A DNA stretch of 36,823 nt from Pseudomonadota bacterium (GCA_023428645.1 JAEYXD010000042.1:1-36823); one strand, 5' to 3'. Shown: positions 23,257 to 32,045, counted from the stretch's first letter. Translations and numbers: made by a program. The notes: a model not told the origin generated them from the letters alone.

Positions 23257-24101
23257 ACAATCGCTCCCTCTTCCTGCTCACGCTGCTCGTCTTCGGATTC
23301 GCGTTCCTGTACATCCCGATCCTGTCGATGATCGTGTACTCGTTCAACGAATCGCGGCTCGTCACGGTGTGGGGCGGGTTCTCCACGAAGTGGTACAGCG
23401 AGCTGTTGAGCAATCGTCAAATGCTGCAAGCCGCCTGGCTGAGCTTGCGTATCGCGGCGGTGACCGCGACGTGCGCGGTCGCCCTCGGCACGCTCGCCGG
23501 TCTGGTGCTGGCGCGCTTCGGCAAGTTCCGCACACGCACGATGTTCGTGGGCATGGTGACGGCCCCGCTCGTGATGCCGGAAGTCATCACGGGACTGTCG
23601 CTGCTGCTGTTGTTCGTTGCGCTGGCTCCCTTGCCGTTCATGCCCGATATGCGCGGCTTCAGCACGATCACGATCGCCCACATCACGCTGACGCTGTCGT
23701 ATGTCACGGTCGTCGTGCAATCGCGCTTGTCCTCGATGGATGAATCGCTCGAGGAAGCGGCCATGGACCTCGGGGCCCGGCCGATCAAGGTGTTCATGCT
23801 GATCACGCTGCCGATCATCGCGCCGGCGATGATTTCCGGGTGGTTGCTCGCGTTCACGCTGTCGCTCGACGATCTCGTGATCGCGAGCTTCACGTCCGGG
23901 CCGTCGACGAACACGCTGCCGATGATGATCTTCTCGACGGTACGGCGCGGCATCACGCCGCAGATCAATGCGCTCGCGACGATCATGGTCCTGATCGTGA
24001 GCGTGTTCGTCATCGCCGCCGGTGTCTTGATGGCGCGGGGGGAGCGGCGCCGGCAGCAGGACATGAGACTCGCGGCGGCCGCCGCGGGACCGCGAGGGTG
24101 A
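23253..24101 (+). CDS. potI: Polyamine ABC transporter permease PotI
   Basis: A 282-residue permease with an N-terminal helix (LFLLTLLVFGFAFLYIPI), the characteristic SFNESRLVTVWGGFSTKWY periplasmic stretch, further helices and the EAA loop SLEEAAMDLGARPIKVFMLITLPII near residue 165. DDLVIASFTSGPSTNTLPMMIFSTVRRGITPQINA is the signature of PotI/PotC permeases. The start at 23253 shares ATGA with the potH stop; a longer open frame upstream would overlap potH out of register with its sequence. Directly downstream, after 3 bp, a PLP aminotransferase gene begins, which extends the operon beyond transport. Confidence 0.95.
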   Translation: MNNRSLFLLTLLVFGFAFLYIPILSMIVYSFNESRLVTVWGGFSTKWYSELLSNRQMLQAAWLSLRIAAVTATCAVALGTLAGLVLARFGKFRTRTMFVGMVTAPLVMPEVITGLSLLLLFVALAPLPFMPDMRGFSTITIAHITLTLSYVTVVVQSRLSSMDESLEEAAMDLGARPIKVFMLITLPIIAPAMISGWLLAFTLSLDDLVIASFTSGPSTNTLPMMIFSTVRRGITPQINALATIMVLIVSVFVIAAGVLMARGERRRQQDMRLAAAAAGPRG

Positions 24102-24104
24102 TGC

Positions 24105-25256
24105 GTGCGTATCGACTCCAAGCTCCCGCACGTCGGCACGACGATCTTCACCGTCATGACGAGCCTCGCGCGCGAGCTCGGCGCGATCAATCTGGCGCAG
24201 GGCTTTCCTGACTACGATCCGCCGGAGCGGCTGAAACAGCTCGTCGAGGTGCACGTGCGCGGCGGGCACAATCAGTACGCGCACATGGCCGGCGTGCTCG
24301 AGCTCCGTCAGGCGATCGCGAGCAAGCTCGAGGCGAGCTATGGCCGCAAGCTCGACCCCGATACCGAGGTGACGATCACGCTCGGCGCGACGGAGGCGAT
24401 CTTCTCCGCGATCAGCGGGCTCGTGCATCCGGGTGACGACGTGATCATGCTCGATCCGTCGTACGACTCGTATGCGCCCGCGGTCATCCTCGCCGGCGGC
24501 CGGCCCGTACGCATCCCGATGCTGCCGCCGCAGTTCAAGGTGGATTGGCAGCGAGTGCGCGATGCCGTCACGCCGCGGCTGCGCATGATCATGATCAATA
24601 CGCCGCACAATCCCACGGGCTCGATCATCGCGCCGCACGAGCTGGACATACTCGCGGACATTCTCGAACCAACGGCGGCATTCGTGCTCGCGGACGAGGT
24701 GTACGAACACATGGTGTACGACGGCGCGACGCACGCGAGCATCGTCGCGCACGAGCGCCTGTTCGAGCGCGGGATCGCAGTGTTCTCGTTCGGGAAGTCG
24801 ATGCACGCGACGGGGTGGCGCGTGGGCTACGCGGCCGCGCGAGCCGACATCACGCGCGAGATTCGCCGCGTGCATCAGTTCAATACGTTCAGTATCGCGG
24901 CGCCGCTGCAGCATGCGATCGCGGATTTCCTGCAGGAGGCGCCGGCGCACAACGCCGAGCTCGCCGCGTTCTATGAGCGCAAGCGCAATCTGTTCCTTGA
25001 CGCGCTGCGCGGCTCGCGCTTCACCTGGACGCCGTCGGCGGGCACTTACTTTCAGCTGCTCGATTACAGCGCGATCTCGGCCGTGTCCGATGTCGAGTTC
25101 GCGGATCGTCTCGTGCGCGAGTTCGGCGTCGCGTCGATCCCGGTGTCGCCGTTCTACGAGCATGCACCGCCGTTGTCGGTCGTGCGTTTCTGTTTCGCGA
25201 AGAACGATGCCACCTTGGAACAAGCCGCCGAACGCCTGCGGAAGATCCAGACATGA
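24105..25256 (+). CDS. Class I/II PLP aminotransferase, YbdL (methionine aminotransferase)-like
   Basis: A 383-residue fold-type I aminotransferase. Visible features are INLAQGFPDYDPPE at the N-terminus, TLGATEAIFSAI (PLP phosphate contacts), INTPHNPTG near 165-172, LADEVYEHMVYDG near 195 and the Schiff-base Lys231 in FSFGKSMHATGWRVGY. The arrangement resembles methionine/aromatic aminotransferases of the YbdL and kynurenine aminotransferase group. The substrate is uncertain. It starts at GTG, 3 bp after potI, and its stop overlaps the next PLP gene as ATGA, so it is part of the transport operon. An amino acid substrate linked to polyamines (for example via methionine) is a possible link, but that is inference. 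Confidence 0.86.
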   Translation: MRIDSKLPHVGTTIFTVMTSLARELGAINLAQGFPDYDPPERLKQLVEVHVRGGHNQYAHMAGVLELRQAIASKLEASYGRKLDPDTEVTITLGATEAIFSAISGLVHPGDDVIMLDPSYDSYAPAVILAGGRPVRIPMLPPQFKVDWQRVRDAVTPRLRMIMINTPHNPTGSIIAPHELDILADILEPTAAFVLADEVYEHMVYDGATHASIVAHERLFERGIAVFSFGKSMHATGWRVGYAAARADITREIRRVHQFNTFSIAAPLQHAIADFLQEAPAHNAELAAFYERKRNLFLDALRGSRFTWTPSAGTYFQLLDYSAISAVSDVEFADRLVREFGVASIPVSPFYEHAPPLSVVRFCFAKNDATLEQAAERLRKIQT

Positions 25257-26437
25257 AGCGAGCGACGCGACTCAATCATCCACCCGCGGTTACGGTGCCG
25301 AGCGACAATCGGCCGCTCGTCGCGCCGATCTACGAGTCGGTGAAGTTCACGTTCGACGATGTCGAGGAATCGCAGCGCCTGTCGCGCGGTGATCGCGACG
25401 GTTTCGTGTATTCGCGCGTCGCGAATCCGACGCTGCGGCAGCTGGAGCTGACGCTCGCGGAGTTGCAGCAGCGCGAGGCCTGCCTGGTGACCGCGTCGGG
25501 CGTCGCGGCCGTCCATCTCGCCTTGACGGCGCTCTCGAAGCAGGGCGATCACGTGATCTGCTTCGCCGAGATGTACCAACCAACCCGTTATACGGTGCGG
25601 CGCTTGCTCGCACGCTTCGGCGTGCGTCACACGATGTTGTCGATCACGGATACGGACGCGATCGAGCGAACGCTCGCAGCGACGCCGACGCGGCTGGTCG
25701 TGTTCGAGACCCCGTCGAATCCCATGCTGAAGATTGCCGACATCGAGCGCATCACGGCCGCGGCTCGTCGTCACGGCGCGCTGACGGTGCTCGACAACAC
25801 CTTCGCCGGCTTCCACAACCACGGGCAGTTCGACATCGACGTGTTCGTGCACAGTCTGACCAAGTATGCGTCAGGGCACGGGGATGTCATGGGCGGCGCG
25901 GTGATCGCGAATCAGTCGATCATCGATGCGATGCGGGGCGATTACGTCGTCACGGGGGCGACGCTCGATCCGCATGCGGCGTTTCTGATTCAGCGCGGGC
26001 TGAAGACGTATGCGTTGCGGTATGAGCGGCAGTGCGCGAATGCGCTGCGCATCGCGCAGTGGCTTGCGAGCCGCGCGGAAGTGAAGGCCGTGTCGTTCCC
26101 AGGGCTCGATTCGCATCCGCAGCGCGCGCTGGCGGTACGGCAGATGCACGATCCGGGGACGATGGTCACCGTGGAGCTCGCGGCCGACAAGGCGGGCACA
26201 CGGCGGTTTGCCAACGCGCTGCGGTTGTTCGCGATCTCGGCGAGCCTCGGCTCCACGGAATCGCTCGTGCAGCCGGGTGAGCTCATGCGGCCGCGCGATC
26301 TCGACGATGTCGAGCGCGGGTGGGCGGGCGTGACGGAGTCGACGGTGCGATTGTCGATCGGGATCGAGGACGCCGACGATTTGATCGCCGATCTCGAACA
26401 GGCGCTCCACGCGTCCGTCGGGACTCAGCATCCATAA
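25253..26437 (+). CDS. Cys/Met-metabolism PLP enzyme (gamma-lyase/gamma-synthase family)
   Basis: A 394-residue member of the trans-sulfuration PLP family (MetB, MetC, methionine gamma-lyase, MetZ). Family features include PLVAPIYESVKFTF, YSRVANPTLRQLE (about 53-65), TASGVAAVHLAL (80-91), FETPSNPMLKIADI (151-164), DNTFAG (181-186) and the PLP lysine K204 in HSLTKYASGHGDVMGG. The C-terminal SLGSTESLVQPGELM is also typical. Which reaction it catalyses (elimination or replacement, on methionine, cystathionine or O-acylhomoserine) cannot be decided from these motifs. It overlaps the aminotransferase gene by 4 nt. Two PLP enzymes acting on related amino acids would make sense as a degradative pair, but the pathway is unknown. 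Confidence 0.86.
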   Translation: MKRATRLNHPPAVTVPSDNRPLVAPIYESVKFTFDDVEESQRLSRGDRDGFVYSRVANPTLRQLELTLAELQQREACLVTASGVAAVHLALTALSKQGDHVICFAEMYQPTRYTVRRLLARFGVRHTMLSITDTDAIERTLAATPTRLVVFETPSNPMLKIADIERITAAARRHGALTVLDNTFAGFHNHGQFDIDVFVHSLTKYASGHGDVMGGAVIANQSIIDAMRGDYVVTGATLDPHAAFLIQRGLKTYALRYERQCANALRIAQWLASRAEVKAVSFPGLDSHPQRALAVRQMHDPGTMVTVELAADKAGTRRFANALRLFAISASLGSTESLVQPGELMRPRDLDDVERGWAGVTESTVRLSIGIEDADDLIADLEQALHASVGTQHP

Positions 26438-26511
26438 TCTGCGTGGGAAGTTCTCCGTGCTCGTGGCGCGGGGGTCGAATGCGCGTGAATCAGTTCACAC
26501 GGCGACGCGCG

Positions 26512-26712
26512 TCAGCGTCTGAAGAGCCACAGCAGCAGCGACAAGACGACGCTCAAGATGATCATCGTCGTGAGGGGAAAGAAGAACTTCAGTCCAGGCC
26601 GGTCCACGACGATGTCGCCGGGCAGGCGGCCGAGCGGGAGCTTTGAAAGCCACGGCCACGCGAGGCCGATCAGTACGCAGAGGACGCCAATGGCGATGAA
26701 GATACGTTGCAT
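26512..26712 (-). CDS. DUF2905 small membrane protein
   Basis: A 66-residue protein with two hydrophobic helices (about 3-22 and 45-63) separated by WLSKLPLGRLPGDIVVDRPGLKFFFPLTT. The central LGRLPGDI and FPLTT segments define the DUF2905 family. The function of the family is unknown. It starts 10 bp after the aceK stop on the same strand and probably rides on the aceK transcript. No clear Shine-Dalgarno precedes the ATG, so translation may depend on coupling with aceK. Confidence 0.88.
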   Translation of the reverse strand: MQRIFIAIGVLCVLIGLAWPWLSKLPLGRLPGDIVVDRPGLKFFFPLTTMIILSVVLSLLLWLFRR

Positions 26713-26722
26713 GGTTGGAGGC

Positions 26723-28543
26723 TCAGGCGCTGCTCAACACTCTTACGCGGTGCCGATGATAGGGCAGTACCTCGAGCACATCGCCTTCGAGCAACCGCTG
26801 CTGAATGCCGCGCCACCAATCGGCCGACAGAATTTCCCGATGCACCCGCAAAAAGATCTCCTTCAGGTGCGCGTCGAATCCGAGGAACTGAATGAACGTT
26901 TCCGGAAACACATCGTTCTCGTTCACATGGAACCAGGCCTCCGCGCGCATCTCGTCTTCCTCGTGCGCGGCGCTCGGCACATCCCGAAACCGGCAGTCCG
27001 TCACCGCGCACAGCTCATCGTAGTCGTAGAAGATCACCCGTCCGTGCCGCGTGACGCCGAAATTCTTGAGCAATAGATCGCCGGCGAAGATGTTCGTCAC
27101 CGCGAGATCACGAATGCATTGCCCGTAGTCGAGCACCGCGCTCTCCGCCGCCTCGCGCGATGCATTGCGGATGTACAGATTCAGCGGCGTCAGGCGCCGC
27201 TCGATGTAGCAATGATCGATGACGATATCGTCGTTCTCGAAATGCACGGTGCCCGTCGCTTCCTGACGCAGCTCGTCCAATACGGCCGGCGCGAACCGCT
27301 CCCGCGGGAACTTCAACCGCTTGAACTCCTGCGCATCCACGAGACGTCCCGCGCGGTCGTGCTTGAACACGAGCTCGTACTTCTTCAGCACCTCCTCGCG
27401 AATCACGTTCTTCGGATACGCGAAGCGGTCGCGAATGACTTTGAAGACGACGTCGAAGGAGGGGAGCGTGAAACAAATCATCACGAGCCCGCGATCACCG
27501 GGCGCATGCACGAACTGATCGGTGCTCTGGTGCAGATGCCGGAACAGCTCGCGGTAGCGCTCCGTCTTGCCCTGCTTCGCGCGCCCGAGCACCGTGAACA
27601 GCTCGCTCACCGGCTTGCGCGGCAAGATGCCCTTCAAGAACACGACCGCCTGACCGACGTGCGGCAGATCCGCCTGGAAATACGAGCGCGTGAAGCTGAA
27701 CAGAATGCTCACGGAGCTTTCGTCCATCATCACCGCATCGACGAGCACGCCGCTCTCGGAGTTCTTCAGCGCGATCACGAATGGCAGCGTCCAGCCCTTG
27801 CCGGAAATCCGCCCGACGAGATACGCGCGCGTCGTCTGGAAAAATACGGTGCGGATGAACTCGATCTGCTCCACCGCAAGCGGCGGGTTCGACGCATCCG
27901 CATCGGCCTCGCAGCGGGCCCGCACTTCGCTCGCGATGATCTGCACGCTGCGATCGAAGTACAGATACGGCGTGCGAAAGCGGAAGTCGGCGAGCACTTC
28001 CTCGAACAGCAGCTCGAGCGAGCCACGGTTCGTATAGACGTTCGTCTCGATCGGGGTCTTGAGCGAGCCGATCGGATCCAGATCGAGCGCAATGAACTCG
28101 ACCGCGGCATCGACTCCGACGGTACCAAACGTCCGCCGCGTCACGGAATTGAAGAAGGTCTTGTCGAATTCCTGGTCGGGCAGGGGCTCGATCAGCTCGG
28201 TGAAGCGGCGTTTGATGCTGCTCCACACCGCGCGCTCCGCGATGTCGTCGCCAAGCTTGTCGCGCATCTGCGCGACGGCGCGATTCACGCAGTGCTCGTA
28301 CAGCTCGATGCGCTCGACCGCGTCGCGCAGGCTGCCGCGCCAATCGCGCGATTCGAAACGGCGGGGCGCGCGCCGCGTGATCGCGCGGAATTCGGCGTTG
28401 TAGTGGGCGAACGCGCCCACGAGGGCGATCGCGCATTGCTCGACGAGCATGTCGCGCGAGTTCGCGCTGTGCACGCCCGAGCTCGCGCTCACCGCGGCTC
28501 GGGCGGGATCTGGCTGAGACATGTCCGTCACGTCGGTCGACAT
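26723..28543 (-). CDS. aceK: Isocitrate dehydrogenase kinase/phosphatase
   Basis: A 606-residue bifunctional enzyme that phosphorylates isocitrate dehydrogenase, inactivating it and opening the glyoxylate shunt, and also removes the phosphate. Conserved AceK segments include ETNVYTNRGSLELLFEEVL (about 165), the FPYLYFDRS-like region, the HQSTDQFVHAPGDRGLVMICFTLPS stretch (about 340-365) and VIFYDYDELCAVTDCRFRDVP (about 520), the metal-binding part of the active site. The length is slightly above E. coli AceK (578), mostly from the N-terminal 35 residues. ATG at 28543 is used; 28522 is an alternative. It lies directly downstream of its substrate gene icd, not behind aceBA as in E. coli. Confidence 0.97.
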   Translation of the reverse strand: MSTDVTDMSQPDPARAAVSASSGVHSANSRDMLVEQCAIALVGAFAHYNAEFRAITRRAPRRFESRDWRGSLRDAVERIELYEHCVNRAVAQMRDKLGDDIAERAVWSSIKRRFTELIEPLPDQEFDKTFFNSVTRRTFGTVGVDAAVEFIALDLDPIGSLKTPIETNVYTNRGSLELLFEEVLADFRFRTPYLYFDRSVQIIASEVRARCEADADASNPPLAVEQIEFIRTVFFQTTRAYLVGRISGKGWTLPFVIALKNSESGVLVDAVMMDESSVSILFSFTRSYFQADLPHVGQAVVFLKGILPRKPVSELFTVLGRAKQGKTERYRELFRHLHQSTDQFVHAPGDRGLVMICFTLPSFDVVFKVIRDRFAYPKNVIREEVLKKYELVFKHDRAGRLVDAQEFKRLKFPRERFAPAVLDELRQEATGTVHFENDDIVIDHCYIERRLTPLNLYIRNASREAAESAVLDYGQCIRDLAVTNIFAGDLLLKNFGVTRHGRVIFYDYDELCAVTDCRFRDVPSAAHEEDEMRAEAWFHVNENDVFPETFIQFLGFDAHLKEIFLRVHREILSADWWRGIQQRLLEGDVLEVLPYHRHRVRVLSSA

Positions 28544-28568
28544 TTCCAGCAGCCCTCATCACGAAACG

Positions 28569-28595
28569 AAACGGGGCGCTTGCGCGCCCCGTTTT
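28569..28595. terminator. Hairpin terminator between icd and aceK
   Basis: AAACGGGGCGC-TTGC-GCGCCCCGTTT is an eleven-pair stem 48 bases past the icd stop and 26 bases before the aceK start. On the plus strand it ends in TTTT. On the minus strand, the direction of both genes, the tail reads TTTCGTTTCG, a weaker T-tract. It probably terminates or attenuates most icd transcripts before aceK, which would keep the kinase much scarcer than its substrate (inference). Confidence 0.75.
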
Positions 28596-28642
28596 GGACC
28601 TGGGACCGGGCCCCAGTTCTTATGGCTCGATCATTCGGGCGA

Positions 28643-29944
28643 TCACAGATTCTTGATCAGCGCGTCGCCGAATTCACTGCACTTCACTTCCTTCGCGCCT
28701 TCCATCAGACGGGCGAAATCGTACGTGACGGTCTTCTGCGCGATCGTCTTGTCCATCGCGCTGATGATGGCGTCCGCCGCTTCGACCCAGCCCATGTAAC
28801 GCAGCATCATCTCGCCAGAGAGAATCACGGAGCCCGGATTCACCTTGTCGAGATTCGCGTACTTCGGCGCCGTGCCGTGCGTTGCTTCGAACACCGCATG
28901 GCCCGTGACGTAGTTGACGTTGCCGCCCGGCGCGATGCCGATGCCGCCCACCTGCGCCGCGAGCGCGTCCGAAAGGTAGTCGCCGTTCAAGTTCATCGTC
29001 GCGATGACGTCGAACTCGTCCGGACGCGTGAGCACCTGCTGCAGCGTGATGTCGGCAATCGCATCCTTGATGATGATCTTGCCGGCCTTCTTCGCCGCAT
29101 CCTGCTCTTCGTTCGCGGCCTTCTCGCCCTTCGCGGCCTTCGTGCGCTCCCACTGTTCCCACGTGTACACGCTGTCGCCGAACTCTTTCTCGGCCAGGGC
29201 ATACGACCAGTTGCGGAAGGCGCCTTCCGTGTACTTCATGATGTTGCCCTTGTGCACGATCGTCACGCTCTTGCGCTGGTTCGCAACGGCGTACTCGATG
29301 GCGGAGCGGAACAGGCGCTCGGTGCCTTCCTGCGACACTGGCTTGATGCCGATGCCCGACGTGCCCGGGAAGCGGATCTTCGCGTACTGCTTCGGGAACG
29401 CCTGCTTGAACAGCTCGAGGAACTTCTTGTTGTCCTCGGTGCCCGCTTCGAATTCGATGCCGGCGTAGATGTCCTCGGTGTTCTCACGGAAGATCACCAT
29501 GTCGACCTTGTCGGGCGTCTTCACGGGCGAGGGCACGCCCTTGAACCAGCGCACCGGACGCAGGCACACGTACAGATCGAGGAGCTGGCGCAGCGCGACG
29601 TTCAACGAGCGAATGCCGCCGCCGATCGGCGTCGTGAGGGGGCCCTTGATCGAGACCAGGTACTCGCGGCAGGCCGCGACCGTCTCGTCAGGAAGCCAGG
29701 TGTTGAACAGATCGTTCGACTTCTGGCCCGCGTAGACCTCCATCCATTGAATCTTGCGCTTGCCGCCGTAGGCCTTCTCTACGGCCGCGTCCAGGACGCG
29801 CACGGACGCACGCCAGATGTCCGGACCGGTGCCGTCGCCTTCGATGAAGGGAATGATCGGTTGATCGGGAACGACGAGCTTGCCGTTCTGAATCGTGATT
29901 TTTTGCCCTTGCGGGGGCACATTGAGCTTGACCGCTGTCGACAT
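28643..29944 (-). CDS. icd: NADP-dependent isocitrate dehydrogenase
   Basis: A 433-residue homodimeric-type NADP isocitrate dehydrogenase of the TCA cycle. The phosphorylation site Ser113 lies in GIRSLNVALRQ at the same number as in E. coli Icd, followed by LDLYVCLRPVRWF. NLNGDYLSDALAAQVGGIGIAPGGN and FEATHGTAPKYA are the metal and cofactor regions near 310-350. The gene for its regulator AceK is the next one downstream. The start follows CGGAG at eight bases. One difference from E. coli is an insertion rich in Lys, Ala and Glu (about residues 262-285, TKAAKGEKAANEEQDAAKKAG). Confidence 0.97.
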   Translation of the reverse strand: MSTAVKLNVPPQGQKITIQNGKLVVPDQPIIPFIEGDGTGPDIWRASVRVLDAAVEKAYGGKRKIQWMEVYAGQKSNDLFNTWLPDETVAACREYLVSIKGPLTTPIGGGIRSLNVALRQLLDLYVCLRPVRWFKGVPSPVKTPDKVDMVIFRENTEDIYAGIEFEAGTEDNKKFLELFKQAFPKQYAKIRFPGTSGIGIKPVSQEGTERLFRSAIEYAVANQRKSVTIVHKGNIMKYTEGAFRNWSYALAEKEFGDSVYTWEQWERTKAAKGEKAANEEQDAAKKAGKIIIKDAIADITLQQVLTRPDEFDVIATMNLNGDYLSDALAAQVGGIGIAPGGNVNYVTGHAVFEATHGTAPKYANLDKVNPGSVILSGEMMLRYMGWVEAADAIISAMDKTIAQKTVTYDFARLMEGAKEVKCSEFGDALIKNL

Positions 29945-29969
29945 CGACGACTCCGTAGTGATTCTCTTG

Positions 29970-29985
29970 AATTTACCGCGATTTA
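29970..29985 (-). promoter_or_regulatory. CpxR-box-like direct repeat upstream of icd
   Basis: On the minus strand, GTAAATCGCGGTAAAT gives GTAAA-N5-GTAAA, an exact match to the CpxR consensus and the type of 10-bp tandem repeat bound by OmpR/PhoB-family regulators. It lies 25 bases upstream of the icd start, inside the 144-bp gap between the sensor kinase gene and icd. The gap also holds a small palindrome (TGCCGA/TCGGCA, 30012-30030). Binding by the neighbouring response regulator is inference. Confidence 0.5.
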
Positions 29986-30088
29986 CGGGGGGCGAATGCT
30001 ATCAGAAAGCGTTGCCGATGGGCGGTCGGCAGCAGGCTGAACCGGTCCGGTCCACGGCGGTGCAGTCTCTGTGGGACCGCTCTCACAC

Positions 30089-31402
30089 TCAAAAACCGAC
30101 GGTTACGAGCACGCCCCCGCGCGTATTTTCCAGCCGCACCGCCCATCGATAGCGCTCGCAGATCCGCCGCACGAGGTACAGGCCCATGCCGTGACCCCGC
30201 GGATGCGTCGTGAAGCGGCGCGGCGCGGTCTCGGTCAGTTTTTCGCTCGGCAGGGCGCCGGCGTTCGAGACCGTCAACTCGCGCCCCTGCAGCCGGCACA
30301 GGACTTCGTCGCCCGTGCCGTGCTGAAGCGCGTTGCGGATCAGGTTGCCGATGACCATCGCGATCATGCTTTCGGGTGCCGCGACTCGCAGTGAGTCTTC
30401 ATCCGCGATTTCGAGGCCGATGCGCTTCGTGGGCTGCACGTTGTGCTGATCCTCGACCGCCCTCACGAGCACCGAGGCGACGTCGCATTCGGTCGCGGAC
30501 GCGCCCGCCGGCTGGTCTTCGCGCGACAACGTGAGCAGCGCATCCGTGAACTCGGACATCTCGCGCACGGCGCGCTGGATACGCGCCAACGCTTTCGAGG
30601 CGCCCGCGTGCTGCGCGGCCTGCGCTTCCAGCAACTCCACCGCACCGCGAATGACGGCCAGGGGCGTGCGCAGCTCGTGGCTCGCGGTCGCCGTGAACGA
30701 TTGCTCGCGCTCGACGAAACCGTCGAGCCGTTCCATGAAGGCGTCGATCGAGCGGGCGATCGGCTCGAGCTCGTTGCCCGCGAATTGCGCCCCGACCCGC
30801 ACGTGACGCTCGCCCGGATCGATCTCCGTGAGCCGATCGGCGAGCGCCGTCACGGGCTCGACGAGGCGCCGCGAGATGCCGAACGCGGCGAAGCCGGCGA
30901 TGCCGACGATCATGATGACGCCGATCGCGAGCACCGCGATGGCGATCCGCTCCTGGCGCACGTACGTCGACACGTCGTACGTGATGTACAGACGGCCGAA
31001 GTCGCCGTCGCGCACGAGCACGTCGAGCAAATGCCCTTGCGAGCGCACGCGATGCATCGTGCCGGGCCGCAGGGTCGCGATGTGTCGCGGCAGTTCGGCA
31101 ATATCGCTCGAGCGATAGATGCTCAAGCGCGCCGACCGCAGCGGCTCCGCGCCGCGATCGATGCGCATGCGCTGCTCGAAATGCGTGAGCTCCTCCGACA
31201 AGAGGTCGTAGGTGATGTTGCGCTTCAGGCGTTCGTCGGCCTGATAGGCCCACGCGGCGAGCACGATGCCCGCGAACGCGACGAGCGCGAGCATCGTGCC
31301 CGCGATGCGCGCGCGCAGGCTGAGCCGCGCGAAGCGCTCCGTGAGCCCGCGGCTCAACTCACGAACGAGCCGGGTCCGCTGCGATGCGATAACCGATGCC
31401 AT
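30089..31402 (-). CDS. Sensor histidine kinase
   Basis: A 437-residue membrane histidine kinase. Two transmembrane helices (about 33-53 and 152-176) flank a periplasmic sensor domain of roughly 95 residues, followed by a HAMP domain (about 177-230). The H-box has His242 in TATASHELRTPLAVIRG. The ATPase domain shows the N-box NLIRNALQHG and G-box RGHGMGLYLVRRIC. The start at 31402 overlaps the response regulator gene by 44 bp, since no better start is seen inside. The signal is unknown. It phosphorylates the OmpR-type partner encoded just upstream. The downstream neighbour on the same strand is icd. Confidence 0.92.
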   Translation of the reverse strand: MASVIASQRTRLVRELSRGLTERFARLSLRARIAGTMLALVAFAGIVLAAWAYQADERLKRNITYDLLSEELTHFEQRMRIDRGAEPLRSARLSIYRSSDIAELPRHIATLRPGTMHRVRSQGHLLDVLVRDGDFGRLYITYDVSTYVRQERIAIAVLAIGVIMIVGIAGFAAFGISRRLVEPVTALADRLTEIDPGERHVRVGAQFAGNELEPIARSIDAFMERLDGFVEREQSFTATASHELRTPLAVIRGAVELLEAQAAQHAGASKALARIQRAVREMSEFTDALLTLSREDQPAGASATECDVASVLVRAVEDQHNVQPTKRIGLEIADEDSLRVAAPESMIAMVIGNLIRNALQHGTGDEVLCRLQGRELTVSNAGALPSEKLTETAPRRFTTHPRGHGMGLYLVRRICERYRWAVRLENTRGGVLVTVGF

Positions 31403-32045
31403 GCACGGTATGGAGTAGTTTGTCCGGAAAGTTCTTGTCGATTGCCGCGCGCAGCGCATGCATGTGCGCGCGCAGGAAATCGCCTTCGGGCGGCGCCTCG
31501 CCCCACAGCTCCTTCTCCAGCTCCGCGCGCGTCACGACGCGGTTTGCGTTCTGCATCAGCACGATGAGAATGCGGCGCGTCGTCGGATTGAGCTTGACCG
31601 GAGCACCGGCGCGCTCGGCTTCCAGCGTGTCGAGATCGAACTTCAGGTCGCCGACGGTCAGGCTACGGCGCGTCTCGGGCGGACGCGCGCGCCGGATCAA
31701 CGCCTTCAAACGCACGTCCAGCTCCGCGAGCGAGAACGGTTTGACCAGGTAGTCGTCGGCGCCCGCTTCGAAGCCTTCGACTTTGTCGGCGATCAAGTCC
31801 TTCGCCGTCAGCATGAGGATCGGAATGTGCTCGCCGCCGCGTTCGCGCAGCTCGCGGCACACCGCGATGCCGTCGATGCCGGGCAGCATCAAGTCGAGCA
31901 CGATCGCATCGTAAGCCCCCTCGTGCGCCATCGACAGGCCGCTCTCGCCGTCGACGGCATGCGCGACCGCATCGCCGCGGGCCTCGAAGTACTCGGCGAT
32001 GTTCGCGGCAATATCGTGATGGTCCTCGATCAGGAGCAGCTTCAT
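31359..32045 (-). CDS. OmpR/PhoB-family response regulator
   Basis: A 228-residue regulator with a receiver domain (1-120) and a C-terminal winged helix (about 130-225). The phospho-acceptor is Asp51 in IVLDLMLPG; Thr80 and Lys102 (DDYLVKPF) complete the receiver site. The output domain reads KLNPTTRRILIVLMQNANRVVTRAELEKELWG and ends in HTVHGIGYRI, the classic OmpR/PhoB pattern. It is the first gene of the two-component unit and overlaps the kinase gene by 44 bp. Targets are unknown. A tandem-repeat site compatible with this protein class lies upstream of icd, two genes downstream. Confidence 0.94.
   Translation of the reverse strand: MKLLLIEDHHDIAANIAEYFEARGDAVAHAVDGESGLSMAHEGAYDAIVLDLMLPGIDGIAVCRELRERGGEHIPILMLTAKDLIADKVEGFEAGADDYLVKPFSLAELDVRLKALIRRARPPETRRSLTVGDLKFDLDTLEAERAGAPVKLNPTTRRILIVLMQNANRVVTRAELEKELWGEAPPEGDFLRAHMHALRAAIDKNFPDKLLHTVHGIGYRIAADPARS

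Noticed and set aside
22878..25223. A 781-residue open frame antisense to potH, potI and the aminotransferase
   Set aside because: Shadow of three well-supported genes, with an Arg/His/Glu-rich composition and no recognisable domain.
27119..30040. A 973-residue open frame antisense to aceK and icd
   Set aside because: It spans two real genes and the terminator hairpin between them, and shows no domain; its length is explained by codon bias in GC-rich DNA.
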